The notes under the pieces were generated by a model. It searched no databases. It was not told the DNA's origin and worked only from the letters and a program-made list of their open reading frames with translations. From Hallerella porci (lineage in GTDB: Bacteria; Fibrobacterota; Fibrobacteria; Fibrobacterales; Fibrobacteraceae), in NCBI RefSeq assembly GCF_003148885.1, contig NZ_QGHD01000009.1, forward strand, positions 1 to 64,000: 64,000 bases of DNA. The letters are read 5' to 3'. The position numbers and the translations under genes were made by a program. Positions 45,721 to 54,981 of the stretch are shown here, piece by piece (within the stretch, counting starts at the first letter, position 1; each line of letters opens with the position of its first letter).

Positions 45721-47217
45721 TCACCAAACCAATTTTGCAATACGCGCAACATTATTTTTCCCTGCGCGATTATCGCTCGGCGTTTTCGCAATTACCGATT
45801 GATAACGATCATTGCCGAGATAAGTTAATTTGTAATGTTTCCCGTCTTCGCTGATGCGGAATCCTAAATTTTCTAATTCTTGTCGCAGCGGTTTTGTCAT
45901 GCCTGTGTAACTATTTAAAAGTCGTTTGAGTTCGCTCGATTTCTTTTCGCAAAGATGTTGATACTGATTGGCTTGAATAATTTGAGTGATCACATCTTTT
46001 CTTCGCGAAATTTCTTGCAAATTGGGAAGAGCATCTTTTAAAGTCGAAAGAACGATGTCTTTAATTTCGCCCGGAAAAGCTTCGCGTTCATCGCCACTAA
46101 ATAAAACGGGAAAATTTCCTGAGGCATCTAACTTGGCGCGCAATCCTTGATTTTCATAGGATAAATTTTCGTTTGCCCGCATGAGATCTTGAATTTGTTT
46201 TTGCAAACGCTCCGTGTCGTCATCAAAACTTTCAATCATTTTATTCGCTTCTTCTTGCGCTTGCGCCCGAATGCGAGCTTCTTCATCGTCAAAAGAATTG
46301 ATTAGCTGAACGACTTCGGATTTTGCAACTTGGCACGCTTTTTCGGCGGCGATGCGTTCTTCTTGTTGATGTTTTAAGCGGTCTTGTAAAATCGCATTAT
46401 TGACGCCGTGCCATGTGAAAAGTGTATCGACCATTTGCTGATTTGCATAATGGATGACTTGTCGCACAATTTGTAAATAAAGCGATGAATTTTTTTCTAC
46501 TCCCGCTTGCGAATAAAGGCGACGTTTTTCCATCGGCGGATTCGGATAATAAATTCCTACGGTGCCGTTAAATTCATTGCGACCATTGGATTCTTCGCGT
46601 AATTGACGATAAAGAAAAACATCTTTTTGTACAACGACATGAGCGATTCCCGCTAAAGTTTTTGCTAGGGCAAATGCATCAACCGCTTCTTTGCCATTGC
46701 GCATTTTCGACACAAAAACAACGGGCAATTCATATTGAATATTTCCGAGCATCAGCTCGGTGAGAAGAGATAAATTTTCTTCGTCAATGGTAAAAGGTTT
46801 CCAATCGATAGGAAAGTCGCCGTCGTTTTGCACATAGCTGCGATCGATTAAAAGCGAAATAAAATGCGGCGTAGAAAATTTTGAATCGACGGGAATGGCG
46901 TCGGAACGATAACTGCGATCTAAACGAATGGAAATTTTTCTTTCGTTAAAATGGATCACATAATCGGTATCCCAAATCACACCGTCTGCGTCTTTCTTTT
47001 CGTAGCGCACCGCAATCATATTTTGATTGCGATATTCTTCAATCGCTAAAGAGCGATTTTCAAATTGGTAGAAAATATTTCGTTCGCCGTTCCATTGGAT
47101 ATTTGGAATGATATTCTCGGGATGAGAACTCGTTTGATTCCATTCGATGACTAATCGAATAAAATCTTCAGGCGTTAATTTTTCGTTAATTCGAAGAATC
47201 GTTGAAAATAAAAGCAT
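45721..47217 (-). CDS. unknown protein with coiled coil and HicA-like C-terminus
   Basis: 498 residues, GGAGG before the ATG. The first 250 residues form an alpha/beta region of unknown family (IAHVVVQKDVFLYRQL, GTVGIYYPNPP). About 280-370 is a coiled coil with two similar EAxxxIxSFDDD repeats. The last 60 residues (ENLGFRISEDGKHYKL, AKTPSDNRAGKNN) look like a HicA-type double-stranded RNA-binding fold. No signal peptide, so cytoplasmic. The single-gene unit lies between the expansin-like gene and dinB. I infer an RNA-binding stress or defence role but cannot name it. Confidence 0.65.
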   Translation of the reverse strand: MLLFSTILRINEKLTPEDFIRLVIEWNQTSSHPENIIPNIQWNGERNIFYQFENRSLAIEEYRNQNMIAVRYEKKDADGVIWDTDYVIHFNERKISIRLDRSYRSDAIPVDSKFSTPHFISLLIDRSYVQNDGDFPIDWKPFTIDEENLSLLTELMLGNIQYELPVVFVSKMRNGKEAVDAFALAKTLAGIAHVVVQKDVFLYRQLREESNGRNEFNGTVGIYYPNPPMEKRRLYSQAGVEKNSSLYLQIVRQVIHYANQQMVDTLFTWHGVNNAILQDRLKHQQEERIAAEKACQVAKSEVVQLINSFDDEEARIRAQAQEEANKMIESFDDDTERLQKQIQDLMRANENLSYENQGLRAKLDASGNFPVLFSGDEREAFPGEIKDIVLSTLKDALPNLQEISRRKDVITQIIQANQYQHLCEKKSSELKRLLNSYTGMTKPLRQELENLGFRISEDGKHYKLTYLGNDRYQSVIAKTPSDNRAGKNNVARIAKLVW

Positions 47218-47310
47218 TGTGTCCTCCTCAATTTCTGTTAAATATACAATTTTGAATTTGAAAATTTTTGAAATATCGAAAAATTAAAATTTAATTTGTG
47301 CGTAAAATTT

Positions 47311-48387
47311 TTAAAAAAGTTCTGTTTGAATATGGATCTCATTTTCGGCAGAATTATTCTCGAGACGAATGCCGGCGCCGAGTAATCGCACTTTTTGTTG
47401 TGAATTATAACGCTCGCGGAAAAGAGAAGAAAATCGCTTCCACGAAACGTCAGAAAATGTGCGTTCGATCGTCGTCGATTTGAAATTTTCGTATTTGATT
47501 TTTACGAAGCAATGAAAAACCGGAAAAGTTTTTTGCGATTCTTTTTCGATGTAGCGATTGGCGCGTTTTAAAAATTCGAAATAAACGGTGCGCAATTCTT
47601 TCTCACAATTTTCAACGCCGAAGACATCTTGCGGAAAAGTAAATTCGGTGGAAATGGATTTGCGAATGCGCGAAGGATTCACCGGACGATTATCAATTCC
47701 GCGTGAAAAATCATAAAGCGATTCGCCCAAACTGCCGAAGCGTTGAAATAATTCTTCTTTCGAAAAGGGGCGAATGTCTTTGCACAAAACGAAACCTTGC
47801 GCGAGAAATTTTTTGAGACTCGCTTTTCCGACGCCGGGAATTTTTTCAAGAGGAAGTTCTGCGGTAAAATTGTCCACATCTTCGGGGCGAATGGTAAATT
47901 GACCGTTGGGCTTTTTCCAATCGCTTGCGACTTTTGCTAAAAATTTATTGGGAGCAATTCCTGCGCTAGCTGTGATGCCGCCGCGTTCTTCAAAAATGGC
48001 ATTGCGAATTTCTTGGGCGATGAGAGAGGCTGAACCGTTTTGCGTGTCGCTGCCGGTAACATCTAAAAAAGCTTCGTCTAAACTGAGGCCTTCGACGCGG
48101 TTTGTGTAGCGATAAAAAATTTTGAAAATTTCTGCGGATTCTGCTTGATAAGCTGCGTGATCAACGGGTAGCAAAACGAGATTCGGGCAACGTTTTAACG
48201 CTTGAAATGTGGACATCGCAGAATGCAATCCGAATTCTCGTGCGGGATAATTGCAAGTGGAAAGAACGCTGCGATTTTCGACGCTTCCGCCAACAGCCAT
48301 CGGCACAAAACGATATTCGGGATGTCTTCGCATTTCGACTGCTGCGTAGAAACAGTCCATATCGATGTGGATGATTTTGCGAATCAC
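47311..48387 (-). CDS. dinB: DNA polymerase IV
   Basis: 358 residues. Y-family polymerase with the catalytic carboxylates in IIHIDMDCFYAAVE (residues 5-18) and SLDEAFLDV, the steric-gate region and the little-finger domain (FTFPQDVFGVENCEKEL). It copies past DNA damage and mismatched ends. ATGA overlap with uvrC at 48384 couples two repair genes in one operon, a sensible SOS-type pairing, although I did not find a LexA box. Confidence 0.93.
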   Translation of the reverse strand: MIRKIIHIDMDCFYAAVEMRRHPEYRFVPMAVGGSVENRSVLSTCNYPAREFGLHSAMSTFQALKRCPNLVLLPVDHAAYQAESAEIFKIFYRYTNRVEGLSLDEAFLDVTGSDTQNGSASLIAQEIRNAIFEERGGITASAGIAPNKFLAKVASDWKKPNGQFTIRPEDVDNFTAELPLEKIPGVGKASLKKFLAQGFVLCKDIRPFSKEELFQRFGSLGESLYDFSRGIDNRPVNPSRIRKSISTEFTFPQDVFGVENCEKELRTVYFEFLKRANRYIEKESQKTFPVFHCFVKIKYENFKSTTIERTFSDVSWKRFSSLFRERYNSQQKVRLLGAGIRLENNSAENEIHIQTELF

Positions 48388-50225
48388 AAAAGCTCCGCAT
48401 CGGGAATGTAATTTTCAATTTTTTCGCGAATGGAAAGTCCGCGATTTTTCCCGAAAAGATCTTGAATATCTTCGATGGGAGCGTTTAAAAAATCGCTGCG
48501 ACTTTTGTATTTCGAAAGAATTTTAATTCGCGTTTCATCACCGATTCCCGGCAAGTTTAACCAATCGACTCGCAAATCTTCTTTGCGTTTGCTGCGTTGA
48601 TAAGTAATCGCAAAACGGTGCGCTTCATCGCGGGCATTTTGCAGCAATTTTAAAGCGGCGCTGGTGCGGTGTAAAACGATGGATTTTCTGTCGTCGGGAA
48701 AAACGATTTCTTCTAAACGCTTTGCAAGACCGATCAGCGGCAAATCTTTATCGTGGCCGAGTTCTTTTAAAATTTGCATGGTCGCATCGACTTGACCTTT
48801 ACCGCCATCGCAAACCCACAAATCGGGCATCGGTAAATTTTCTTCTTCTAATCGGCGGATGCGTCGCGTCATCACTTCGCGCATGCTTGCAAAATCATCG
48901 ACACCCGAAACGGTTTTGATGATAAATTTGCGATAATTTTTTTTATCGGGTCGTCCATTTTTAAAAGCGACAAGACTCGCAACGGTATGCGTTCCCGCTA
49001 AATGCGAAATATCAACGCATTCAATGCGAAACGGCGTTTTCGCAAGGCCGAGTTCACGCTGCAAATCGAAAACGCTTTGCTCCACTTCATCGAAATGTTT
49101 TACTTCGGATTTTGCTTCGACTAAAAGCATTTCGGCGTTGGCGAGGGCGAGCTTCATAAATTGCACGCGGTCTCCGCGCTGTGGCACTGTAATGCTTACT
49201 TTATGCGTTGTCTTTTCGGCGAGTTCTTCTTCGATTTGAATGCGGTCTTCGTCGGGAATTGCATTGCTGATGACGATATCGTTCGGAATGACTTCTTCGT
49301 TTTCGTACCAAGTCGGAAGCATTTCGCAGAGAATTTCTGCTTCATCTTGATCTTGATCGCATTCGAGCTGAAAATGTCTGCGCCCCGAGATGACGCCTTT
49401 GCGATATTCGAAAATAACTGCGGTCGCTAAATTTCCGTTGCGACGAACGGCGACCACGTCTAATTTCAGCGCGGTATCAGTTGTGTCGGCTTTTTGATTT
49501 GTATTGGTCGCTTGTAATGCTTCAATCGCATCGCGTTTTTTTGCGGCAGTTTCAAAGTCGAGAGCAAGACTCGCTTCTTCCATTTCGCGCGTCCACTTGG
49601 CGAGTAAATCGTTTCGTTTTCCATCGAGAACGCGAATCATTTCGTTCACATTTTCTGCATACTTTTCGGGAGTGCAAAGCCCCGCGCAAGGAGCAAGGCA
49701 ACGCCCGATGTGATAATTTAAGCAAGGGCGTTGCGGTTTCGAAAGCGGAAACGAAAGTTTGCATTCGCGCATTTGAAAAAGGCGAGCTGAAATATCGACG
49801 AGAGTGCGGAAAGCTTTAGAACTCGGGAAGGGACCAAAACAGCGATAACGCGAAGAAGCGTGCCGCGAAAGAAATAATCGCGGAAACGGATCGCGCATAT
49901 CGATTGCGATATAAGGATAATGTTTATCGTCTTTTAAGCGAACATTGTAAAGCGGTTTATGTTTGCGAATTAAATTCGCTTCGAGAATAAAAGCTTCTTC
50001 TTCGGTGTTGGTGACAATCCATTCGATGTTGTGAATATACGGAAGCATTAACATCGCTGCGCGATGTCCCGGTTTGGGTTTTCCGTCAAAGTAACTGCGA
50101 ACGCGATGCGCAAGAACTTTTGCTTTCCCGACGTAGATGATTTTTCCCGCAGCATTTTTCATCAAATACACGCCGGGACGCATCGGAAGTTCCGTTAACC
50201 GTTTTTGAATTGCCTCTGAAAACAT
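48384..50225 (-). CDS. uvrC: excinuclease ABC subunit C
   Basis: 613 residues from ATG 50225; a TTG two codons upstream is less likely. GIY-YIG nuclease (PGVYLMKNAAGKIIYVGKA), the cysteine-containing linker (CLNYHIGRCLAPC), UvrB-binding motif, RNase H-like endonuclease (ECVDISHLAGTHTVAS, VCDGGKGQVDA) and C-terminal helix-hairpin-helix (LPGIGDETRIKIL) are in the usual order. UvrC makes both cuts in nucleotide excision repair. Coupled to dinB. Confidence 0.97.
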   Translation of the reverse strand: MFSEAIQKRLTELPMRPGVYLMKNAAGKIIYVGKAKVLAHRVRSYFDGKPKPGHRAAMLMLPYIHNIEWIVTNTEEEAFILEANLIRKHKPLYNVRLKDDKHYPYIAIDMRDPFPRLFLSRHASSRYRCFGPFPSSKAFRTLVDISARLFQMRECKLSFPLSKPQRPCLNYHIGRCLAPCAGLCTPEKYAENVNEMIRVLDGKRNDLLAKWTREMEEASLALDFETAAKKRDAIEALQATNTNQKADTTDTALKLDVVAVRRNGNLATAVIFEYRKGVISGRRHFQLECDQDQDEAEILCEMLPTWYENEEVIPNDIVISNAIPDEDRIQIEEELAEKTTHKVSITVPQRGDRVQFMKLALANAEMLLVEAKSEVKHFDEVEQSVFDLQRELGLAKTPFRIECVDISHLAGTHTVASLVAFKNGRPDKKNYRKFIIKTVSGVDDFASMREVMTRRIRRLEEENLPMPDLWVCDGGKGQVDATMQILKELGHDKDLPLIGLAKRLEEIVFPDDRKSIVLHRTSAALKLLQNARDEAHRFAITYQRSKRKEDLRVDWLNLPGIGDETRIKILSKYKSRSDFLNAPIEDIQDLFGKNRGLSIREKIENYIPDAELL

Positions 50226-50243
50226 GAGCAAAAAATGAAAAAT

Positions 50244-51329
50244 TTACGGCGCAGAAGAATCGCTTTCGAGAGAATTTTCGTCCGATGAATTTTCGCTAGA
50301 AATTTCTGCAGAATTTTCTGTTTCCGCAGAATTTTTTGGTGCGGAATTTTCTTCGGATTTTACTTCTTTTTCGTCTTCATTTTTTTCGGATTTTTTCTCG
50401 GGTTCATTGCCGATGTTAAACGATTTCTTGAAATAAATTACGTTTGCGTTAAACGAATTGTTCGCGCCGACATTGTAACCGACGACAGGGTGGAAACTTT
50501 CGCCAAAGGCAAAGGCGACTTCAAGTCCTAAGCGGAATACGCCGCGTCCATCTACGCTCACATCGGGATTGACTTTTCCTTGATAAGTTCCGTCTTTTGC
50601 ATAAGCGTCTAAGCTTCCGTCTGCATCCATTGTCGAAGTTTGATAACCGAGAGAAAGCATCACTTCGACGAGATTTAACGGTTTAAATCCGAAGACGATT
50701 GCCGTGTAAGTGGTTCCGAAATCCAAATCCAATTTTCCTTTCCATTTATCGGGAGTGTAGCCGATATACGCAGAGTTATAACCGAAGAAAAGGCTTACGT
50801 CAAAGCAGCGAAGAATCGGCGGTAATTTTTCGCGGAAGAAATGTCCGAAGCTATGCTGCACACCGAAAGAAAGAAGATGATAACCTTGAAATTCGCTCAC
50901 CGACGGAAAATACATGCCGCGGAACACAAGACGCGTATAGAAGAAACTTACGCCGAGTTGCAAATAAGGCAAAGTGAAAACAGAAATTCCGTGCAAATCT
51001 TCGTTACCGCCGAGGCCGAGATCCGCTTTGCTACCAAAGATTGTCGGCACATCGCCGTAGACCGAAGAATGATATTCGCGATCGCCAGATTCGATGAGCG
51101 CAATTTGAAAAGGCATGCCCGCTTCAAAAGCAAGTCGGCGTTCTACCGAAGCAGTTGAAAGCCAGCTGCCATTGAGAATTGTTCCCATATAAGTCGCAAT
51201 GGGTTTTACATAACCTTCGCGGTTTACATTTTTTTGAAACGCAATCATCGATTGATAATCGCTCGCCCATTCTGCAGCAAAAGCGGAAATGGAGAAAATG
51301 AAAACGAAAAATAAAATGCACTTTTTCAT
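50244..51329 (-). CDS. outer-membrane beta-barrel-like protein
   Basis: 361 residues. Signal peptide 1-18 (ISAFAA), then alternating strands of aromatic and glycine residues (GVSFFYTRLVFRGMYF, LFFGYNSAYIGYT, VEVMLSLGYQTSTM) typical of a barrel, with a DUF6588-like look. The last 60 residues are a low-complexity Glu/Ser/Asn tail, probably not in the barrel. A TATTTT lies seven bases before the ATG with no strong Shine-Dalgarno. It is followed by uvrC after 18 bases. Confidence 0.7.
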   Translation of the reverse strand: MKKCILFFVFIFSISAFAAEWASDYQSMIAFQKNVNREGYVKPIATYMGTILNGSWLSTASVERRLAFEAGMPFQIALIESGDREYHSSVYGDVPTIFGSKADLGLGGNEDLHGISVFTLPYLQLGVSFFYTRLVFRGMYFPSVSEFQGYHLLSFGVQHSFGHFFREKLPPILRCFDVSLFFGYNSAYIGYTPDKWKGKLDLDFGTTYTAIVFGFKPLNLVEVMLSLGYQTSTMDADGSLDAYAKDGTYQGKVNPDVSVDGRGVFRLGLEVAFAFGESFHPVVGYNVGANNSFNANVIYFKKSFNIGNEPEKKSEKNEDEKEVKSEENSAPKNSAETENSAEISSENSSDENSLESDSSAP

Positions 51330-51419
51330 GATTCCAAAAATAGATTTAATCGTTTCGAAATGAGGAATTGAGAATGGGATAATGCAGTTCTCTTTGCGGG
51401 TTTAACTGAGAAATCTTTC

Positions 51420-51431
51420 TACTTTTATTTT
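51420..51431 (+). promoter_or_regulatory. predicted -10 box of a leaderless promoter
   Basis: TACTTT at 51420-51425, six bases, ATG at 51432. No Shine-Dalgarno is present. Confidence 0.35.
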
Positions 51432-52226
51432 ATGAAATTTTTATCAATTCTCGAACGCGCAAAAGTTTTTGCCGAAGAAGCTGGACGGAAAGCGCTTGAA
51501 ATGCAAAAGCATTTGGAAAGCATCCGATTCAAAAATCCGAAAGATGTTGTCACTTCTGCGGATTTAGAAAGCGAGCGCATTATCATTTTTCATCTTCAAG
51601 AAGAATTTCCAGATCATTCAATTCGCACCGAAGAAGCGGGACATGTAAAAGATGGCTCTCGCTATGAATGGATTATCGATCCTGTGGATGGCACGGTAAA
51701 TTTTAGTCGAGGCATTCCGCTTTGGGGCGTTTCGATTGCCCTTGTCGAAAATACAGAAAACGGTGCCGTTCCAATTGTCGCAGCGATTTCTCTTCCGGGA
51801 TTAGGAAAAATTTATACCGCATCCAAAAACGGTGGCGCTTTTGTCAACGGCGAACGCATTCATGTGAGCGAAACCGCAGATCTTTCCAAAGCGATTGTTT
51901 CGAACGGTGATTTTAATGTGGGAAATTGGGAAAAAATCAATGCGCAAAATTTGAAAAATTTTCAGCGGGAAGCAGAAAATTGCACGCGTGTCAAATGCTA
52001 TGGCAGCGCTGTGATCGAAGGCACTTTTACTGCGCAAGGTTCTCTCGATGCCTTTGTGATGACGATGAGTTATCCGTGGGATATCGCGGGCATTGCATTA
52101 ATCGTCACCGAAGCCGGCGGAAAAGCGACCGAAATTTCGGGCGATCCGATTCGATTTGTCGATGGAGAACAAGTTCTCTTTTCCAACGGAATTTTACACG
52201 ATCAAATGGTTCAAATTTTAAAGTGA
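51432..52226 (+). CDS. suhB: inositol monophosphatase family phosphatase
   Basis: 264 residues. IMPase motifs: SADLESERII, EEAG, WIIDPVDGTVNFSRGIP with the metal-binding DPVDGT, and the C-terminal WDIAGIALIVTEAGG. Bacterial members hydrolyse inositol-1-phosphate, other sugar phosphates or nucleotides, and E. coli SuhB also has an rRNA-transcription role. It is followed after seven bases by the symporter pair, so it may be co-transcribed with them. Confidence 0.88.
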   Translation: MKFLSILERAKVFAEEAGRKALEMQKHLESIRFKNPKDVVTSADLESERIIIFHLQEEFPDHSIRTEEAGHVKDGSRYEWIIDPVDGTVNFSRGIPLWGVSIALVENTENGAVPIVAAISLPGLGKIYTASKNGGAFVNGERIHVSETADLSKAIVSNGDFNVGNWEKINAQNLKNFQREAENCTRVKCYGSAVIEGTFTAQGSLDAFVMTMSYPWDIAGIALIVTEAGGKATEISGDPIRFVDGEQVLFSNGILHDQMVQILK

Positions 52227-52233
52227 GCGAAAA

Positions 52234-53586
52234 ATGAAACGCGAAGGATTTAAATCTCGTCTTGGCTTTTTACTGGTTTCTGCGGGCTGCGCTGTCGGCA
52301 TTGGAAACGTTTGGAAATTTCCATTTCTCGTCGGACAAAACGGCGGCGGATTTTTCGTTCTCTTCTATTTACTTTTCTTGATTCTCATGGGCGCACCTGT
52401 GCTTACGATGGAACTTGCCGTCGGACGCGCCTCGCGGAGAACTGCGGTTTCGGGCTATCGCCGATTGGAACCGCCGGGCAGTAAATGGCACCTTCACGGT
52501 TATGTTTGCTTCCTCGGCTGTTTGTTATTGATGATGTATTACACGACGGTTTCGGGTTGGATGCTCAATTACTTTTTCAAATTTGCATCGGGCAGTTTTG
52601 CAGGTTTGACATCGGAACATGTCGGCGATGTTTTTAGCACAATGCTTTCGAGCCCTTCGCAAATGCTTCTCGGCATGGGCGCAACCGTTTTCCTCGGATT
52701 TCTCATCAACAGTTTCGGTGTGCAAAAAGGATTGGAAGCGGTTTCCAAAGTGATGATGATTGGACTTTTCGTTTTAATCTTAGCGCTCGCCGTGCACAGT
52801 TTAATTCTTCCGAACGCATGGGAAGGCGTCAAATTTTATTTGCTGCCGAGCTTAGATAATATTAAAAATCAAGGACTTTCAAACGTCATTACTGCGGCGA
52901 TGAATCAAGCGTTTTTCACGCTTTCGTTGGGCGTCGCAGCGATGGAAATTTTCGGTTCTTATACATCGGATAAATATACCCTCGGCGGTGAAGCGGTTCG
53001 TATTTGCGCGTTGGATACAACGGTTGCGATTGCAGCGGGCTTTATTATTATCCCCGCTTGCTTCTCGTTCGGCGTGCAGCCCGATGCGGGCCCGAGTTTA
53101 ATTTTCATCACGTTGCCGCATGTCTTTTTGAATATGTCGGGCGGTCGTTTCTGGGGCGCAGCCTTCTTCCTCTTTATGACATTTGCGAGCCTTTCCACTG
53201 TCCTTGCGGTCTTTGAAAATTTGCTTTCGGGATGCATTGACGAATTTCAGTGGAATCGTAAAAAGGCGACATTTGTCTGCTTGCTCGTCGTCTTCGTTCT
53301 TTCAATTCCGTGTGCACTCGGCTACAATCTCTTGAGCGAAGTCCATCCGATTGGTTCCAAAGACATTCTCGATTCCGAAGATTTTATCGTTTCGAATTTC
53401 TTGCTCCCGCTCGGTTCTCTTGTATATCTGCTTTTCTGTGTCACCAAATGGGGCTGGGGATTTGACAATTATTTAGCCGAAGCGAATAAAGGCGAAGGCT
53501 TAAAAATTCCGCGCTGGTTTAAAAATTATTTCCGTTTTATTTTGCCGATTTTATTCCTCTTTGTTTTCATCAACGGACTTTTATAA
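52234..53586 (+). CDS. neurotransmitter:sodium symporter family transporter
   Basis: 450 residues, about 11-12 transmembrane helices. The LeuT-type helix 1 AGCAVGIGNVWKFPFLVGQNGGG (cut here to stay short) has the sodium site and unwound GNVW region; later FFTLSLGVAAMEIFGSY is helix 6-like. It takes up amino acids or small amines with sodium. The following gene is the same length and nearly identical over the first 60 codons. Substrates are not readable. Confidence 0.9.
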   Translation: MKREGFKSRLGFLLVSAGCAVGIGNVWKFPFLVGQNGGGFFVLFYLLFLILMGAPVLTMELAVGRASRRTAVSGYRRLEPPGSKWHLHGYVCFLGCLLLMMYYTTVSGWMLNYFFKFASGSFAGLTSEHVGDVFSTMLSSPSQMLLGMGATVFLGFLINSFGVQKGLEAVSKVMMIGLFVLILALAVHSLILPNAWEGVKFYLLPSLDNIKNQGLSNVITAAMNQAFFTLSLGVAAMEIFGSYTSDKYTLGGEAVRICALDTTVAIAAGFIIIPACFSFGVQPDAGPSLIFITLPHVFLNMSGGRFWGAAFFLFMTFASLSTVLAVFENLLSGCIDEFQWNRKKATFVCLLVVFVLSIPCALGYNLLSEVHPIGSKDILDSEDFIVSNFLLPLGSLVYLLFCVTKWGWGFDNYLAEANKGEGLKIPRWFKNYFRFILPILFLFVFINGLL

Positions 53587-53589
53587 AAA

Positions 53590-54942
53590 ATGGAACGTGA
53601 ATTTTTCAAAACGCGATTGGGATTTTTGCTCGTTTCTGCGGGCTGTGCTGTCGGCATCGGAAATGTTTGGCGCTTTCCATTTCTCGTCGGACAAAACGGT
53701 GGCGGATTTTTCGTTCTCTTCTATTTACTTTTCTTGATTCTTATGGGCGCACCTGTGCTTACGATGGAACTCGCCGTCGGACGCGCGTCGCATCGCACGG
53801 TCCGCTCTGCATTTAAAATGCTCGAACCGAAAGGAAGTTTTTGGCATTTGCACGGCGTTCTTTGCTTTTTCGGCTGTTTGCTGTTGATGATGTATTATAC
53901 GACGGTTTCGGGCTGGATGCTTAATTACTTCGGAAAATTTTCGCTCGGAACATTTTCGGAAATTTCGTCGGAACAAGTAAACGGCATTTTTGATGCGATG
54001 TTACAAAGTCCGGCAGAAATGATTTTGGGCTTAGGAATTATTGTCTTCTTTGGATTTTTCGTCAACAGTTTCGGTATCCAAAAAGGATTAGAAAAAATTT
54101 CCAAGTGGATTATGATTGGACTTTTTTTGCTCATTGTTTTACTCGCACTCAATAGTTTAAGACTTCCCAATGCGATGGAAGGCGTCAAATTTTACCTCTT
54201 ACCGAATTGGGATAATTTGAAGGAGCAAGGAATCGGAAATGTGTTGACCGCTGCGATGAATCAAGCGTTCTTCACCCTTTCTATCGGCATCGGCTCGATG
54301 GAAATTTTCGGTTCGTATATGTCGGATAAATTTAGCATCGGCGGAGAATCGATTCGCATTTGTTCCTTGGATACTCTCGTCGCATTGATGGCTGGATTTA
54401 TCATTATGCCCGCGTGCTTTGCTTACGGCATCCAACCAGATGCTGGACCGAGTTTGATTTTCCTTTCTCTGCCGCAGGTTTTTGTTCATATGTCGGGCGG
54501 ACGTTTTTGGGGCTCTGTCTTTTTCTTGTTTATGACATTTGCGAGTTTCTCCACGGTGCTTGCGGTCTTTGAATATTTGATTTCTTATTGCTTAGACGAA
54601 TTTCATTGGACGCGGAAAAAGACGACGATTTTATGTTTCTTCGCCGTCTTCTTGCTTTCTCTTCCGTGTGCGCTCGGCTATAATATTTTAAGCGATTTAT
54701 ATCCGATAGGAAACCGCGACATTTTGGAATCCGAAGATTTCATTCTTTCGAATATCTTGCTTCCGTTCGGCGCTTTAGTTTTTATACTATTTTGCGTGAC
54801 CAAATGGGGCTGGGGATTTGATAAATACATCGCCGAAGCGAATAAAGGCAAAGGATTAAAAATTCCGCATTGGTTCAAATATTACTTCCGCTTTGTGCTT
54901 CCTATCCTAATTTTTATCGTCTTTATCAACGGACTTCTCTAA
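53590..54942 (+). CDS. neurotransmitter:sodium symporter family transporter, tandem copy
   Basis: 450 residues, starting three bases after the previous stop. All landmarks of the first copy are kept, including GIGNVWRFPFLVGQ and AFFTLSIGIGSMEIFGSY. About 113 bases near the 5' end (53674-53787) differ from the first copy at only three synonymous sites, whereas the middle and end have diverged. A duplication with later local gene conversion, or selection at helices 1-2, would explain this. Confidence 0.9.
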   Translation: MEREFFKTRLGFLLVSAGCAVGIGNVWRFPFLVGQNGGGFFVLFYLLFLILMGAPVLTMELAVGRASHRTVRSAFKMLEPKGSFWHLHGVLCFFGCLLLMMYYTTVSGWMLNYFGKFSLGTFSEISSEQVNGIFDAMLQSPAEMILGLGIIVFFGFFVNSFGIQKGLEKISKWIMIGLFLLIVLLALNSLRLPNAMEGVKFYLLPNWDNLKEQGIGNVLTAAMNQAFFTLSIGIGSMEIFGSYMSDKFSIGGESIRICSLDTLVALMAGFIIMPACFAYGIQPDAGPSLIFLSLPQVFVHMSGGRFWGSVFFLFMTFASFSTVLAVFEYLISYCLDEFHWTRKKTTILCFFAVFLLSLPCALGYNILSDLYPIGNRDILESEDFILSNILLPFGALVFILFCVTKWGWGFDKYIAEANKGKGLKIPHWFKYYFRFVLPILIFIVFINGLL

Positions 54943-54969
54943 TTTAAACGAAGAATGGGTGCGAATAAT

Positions 54970-54981
54970 TATATTAAGAGT
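54970..54981 (+). promoter_or_regulatory. predicted -10 box of a leaderless promoter
   Basis: TATATT at 54970-54975, six bases, ATG at 54982. There is no clear -35 and no Shine-Dalgarno. Confidence 0.45.
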
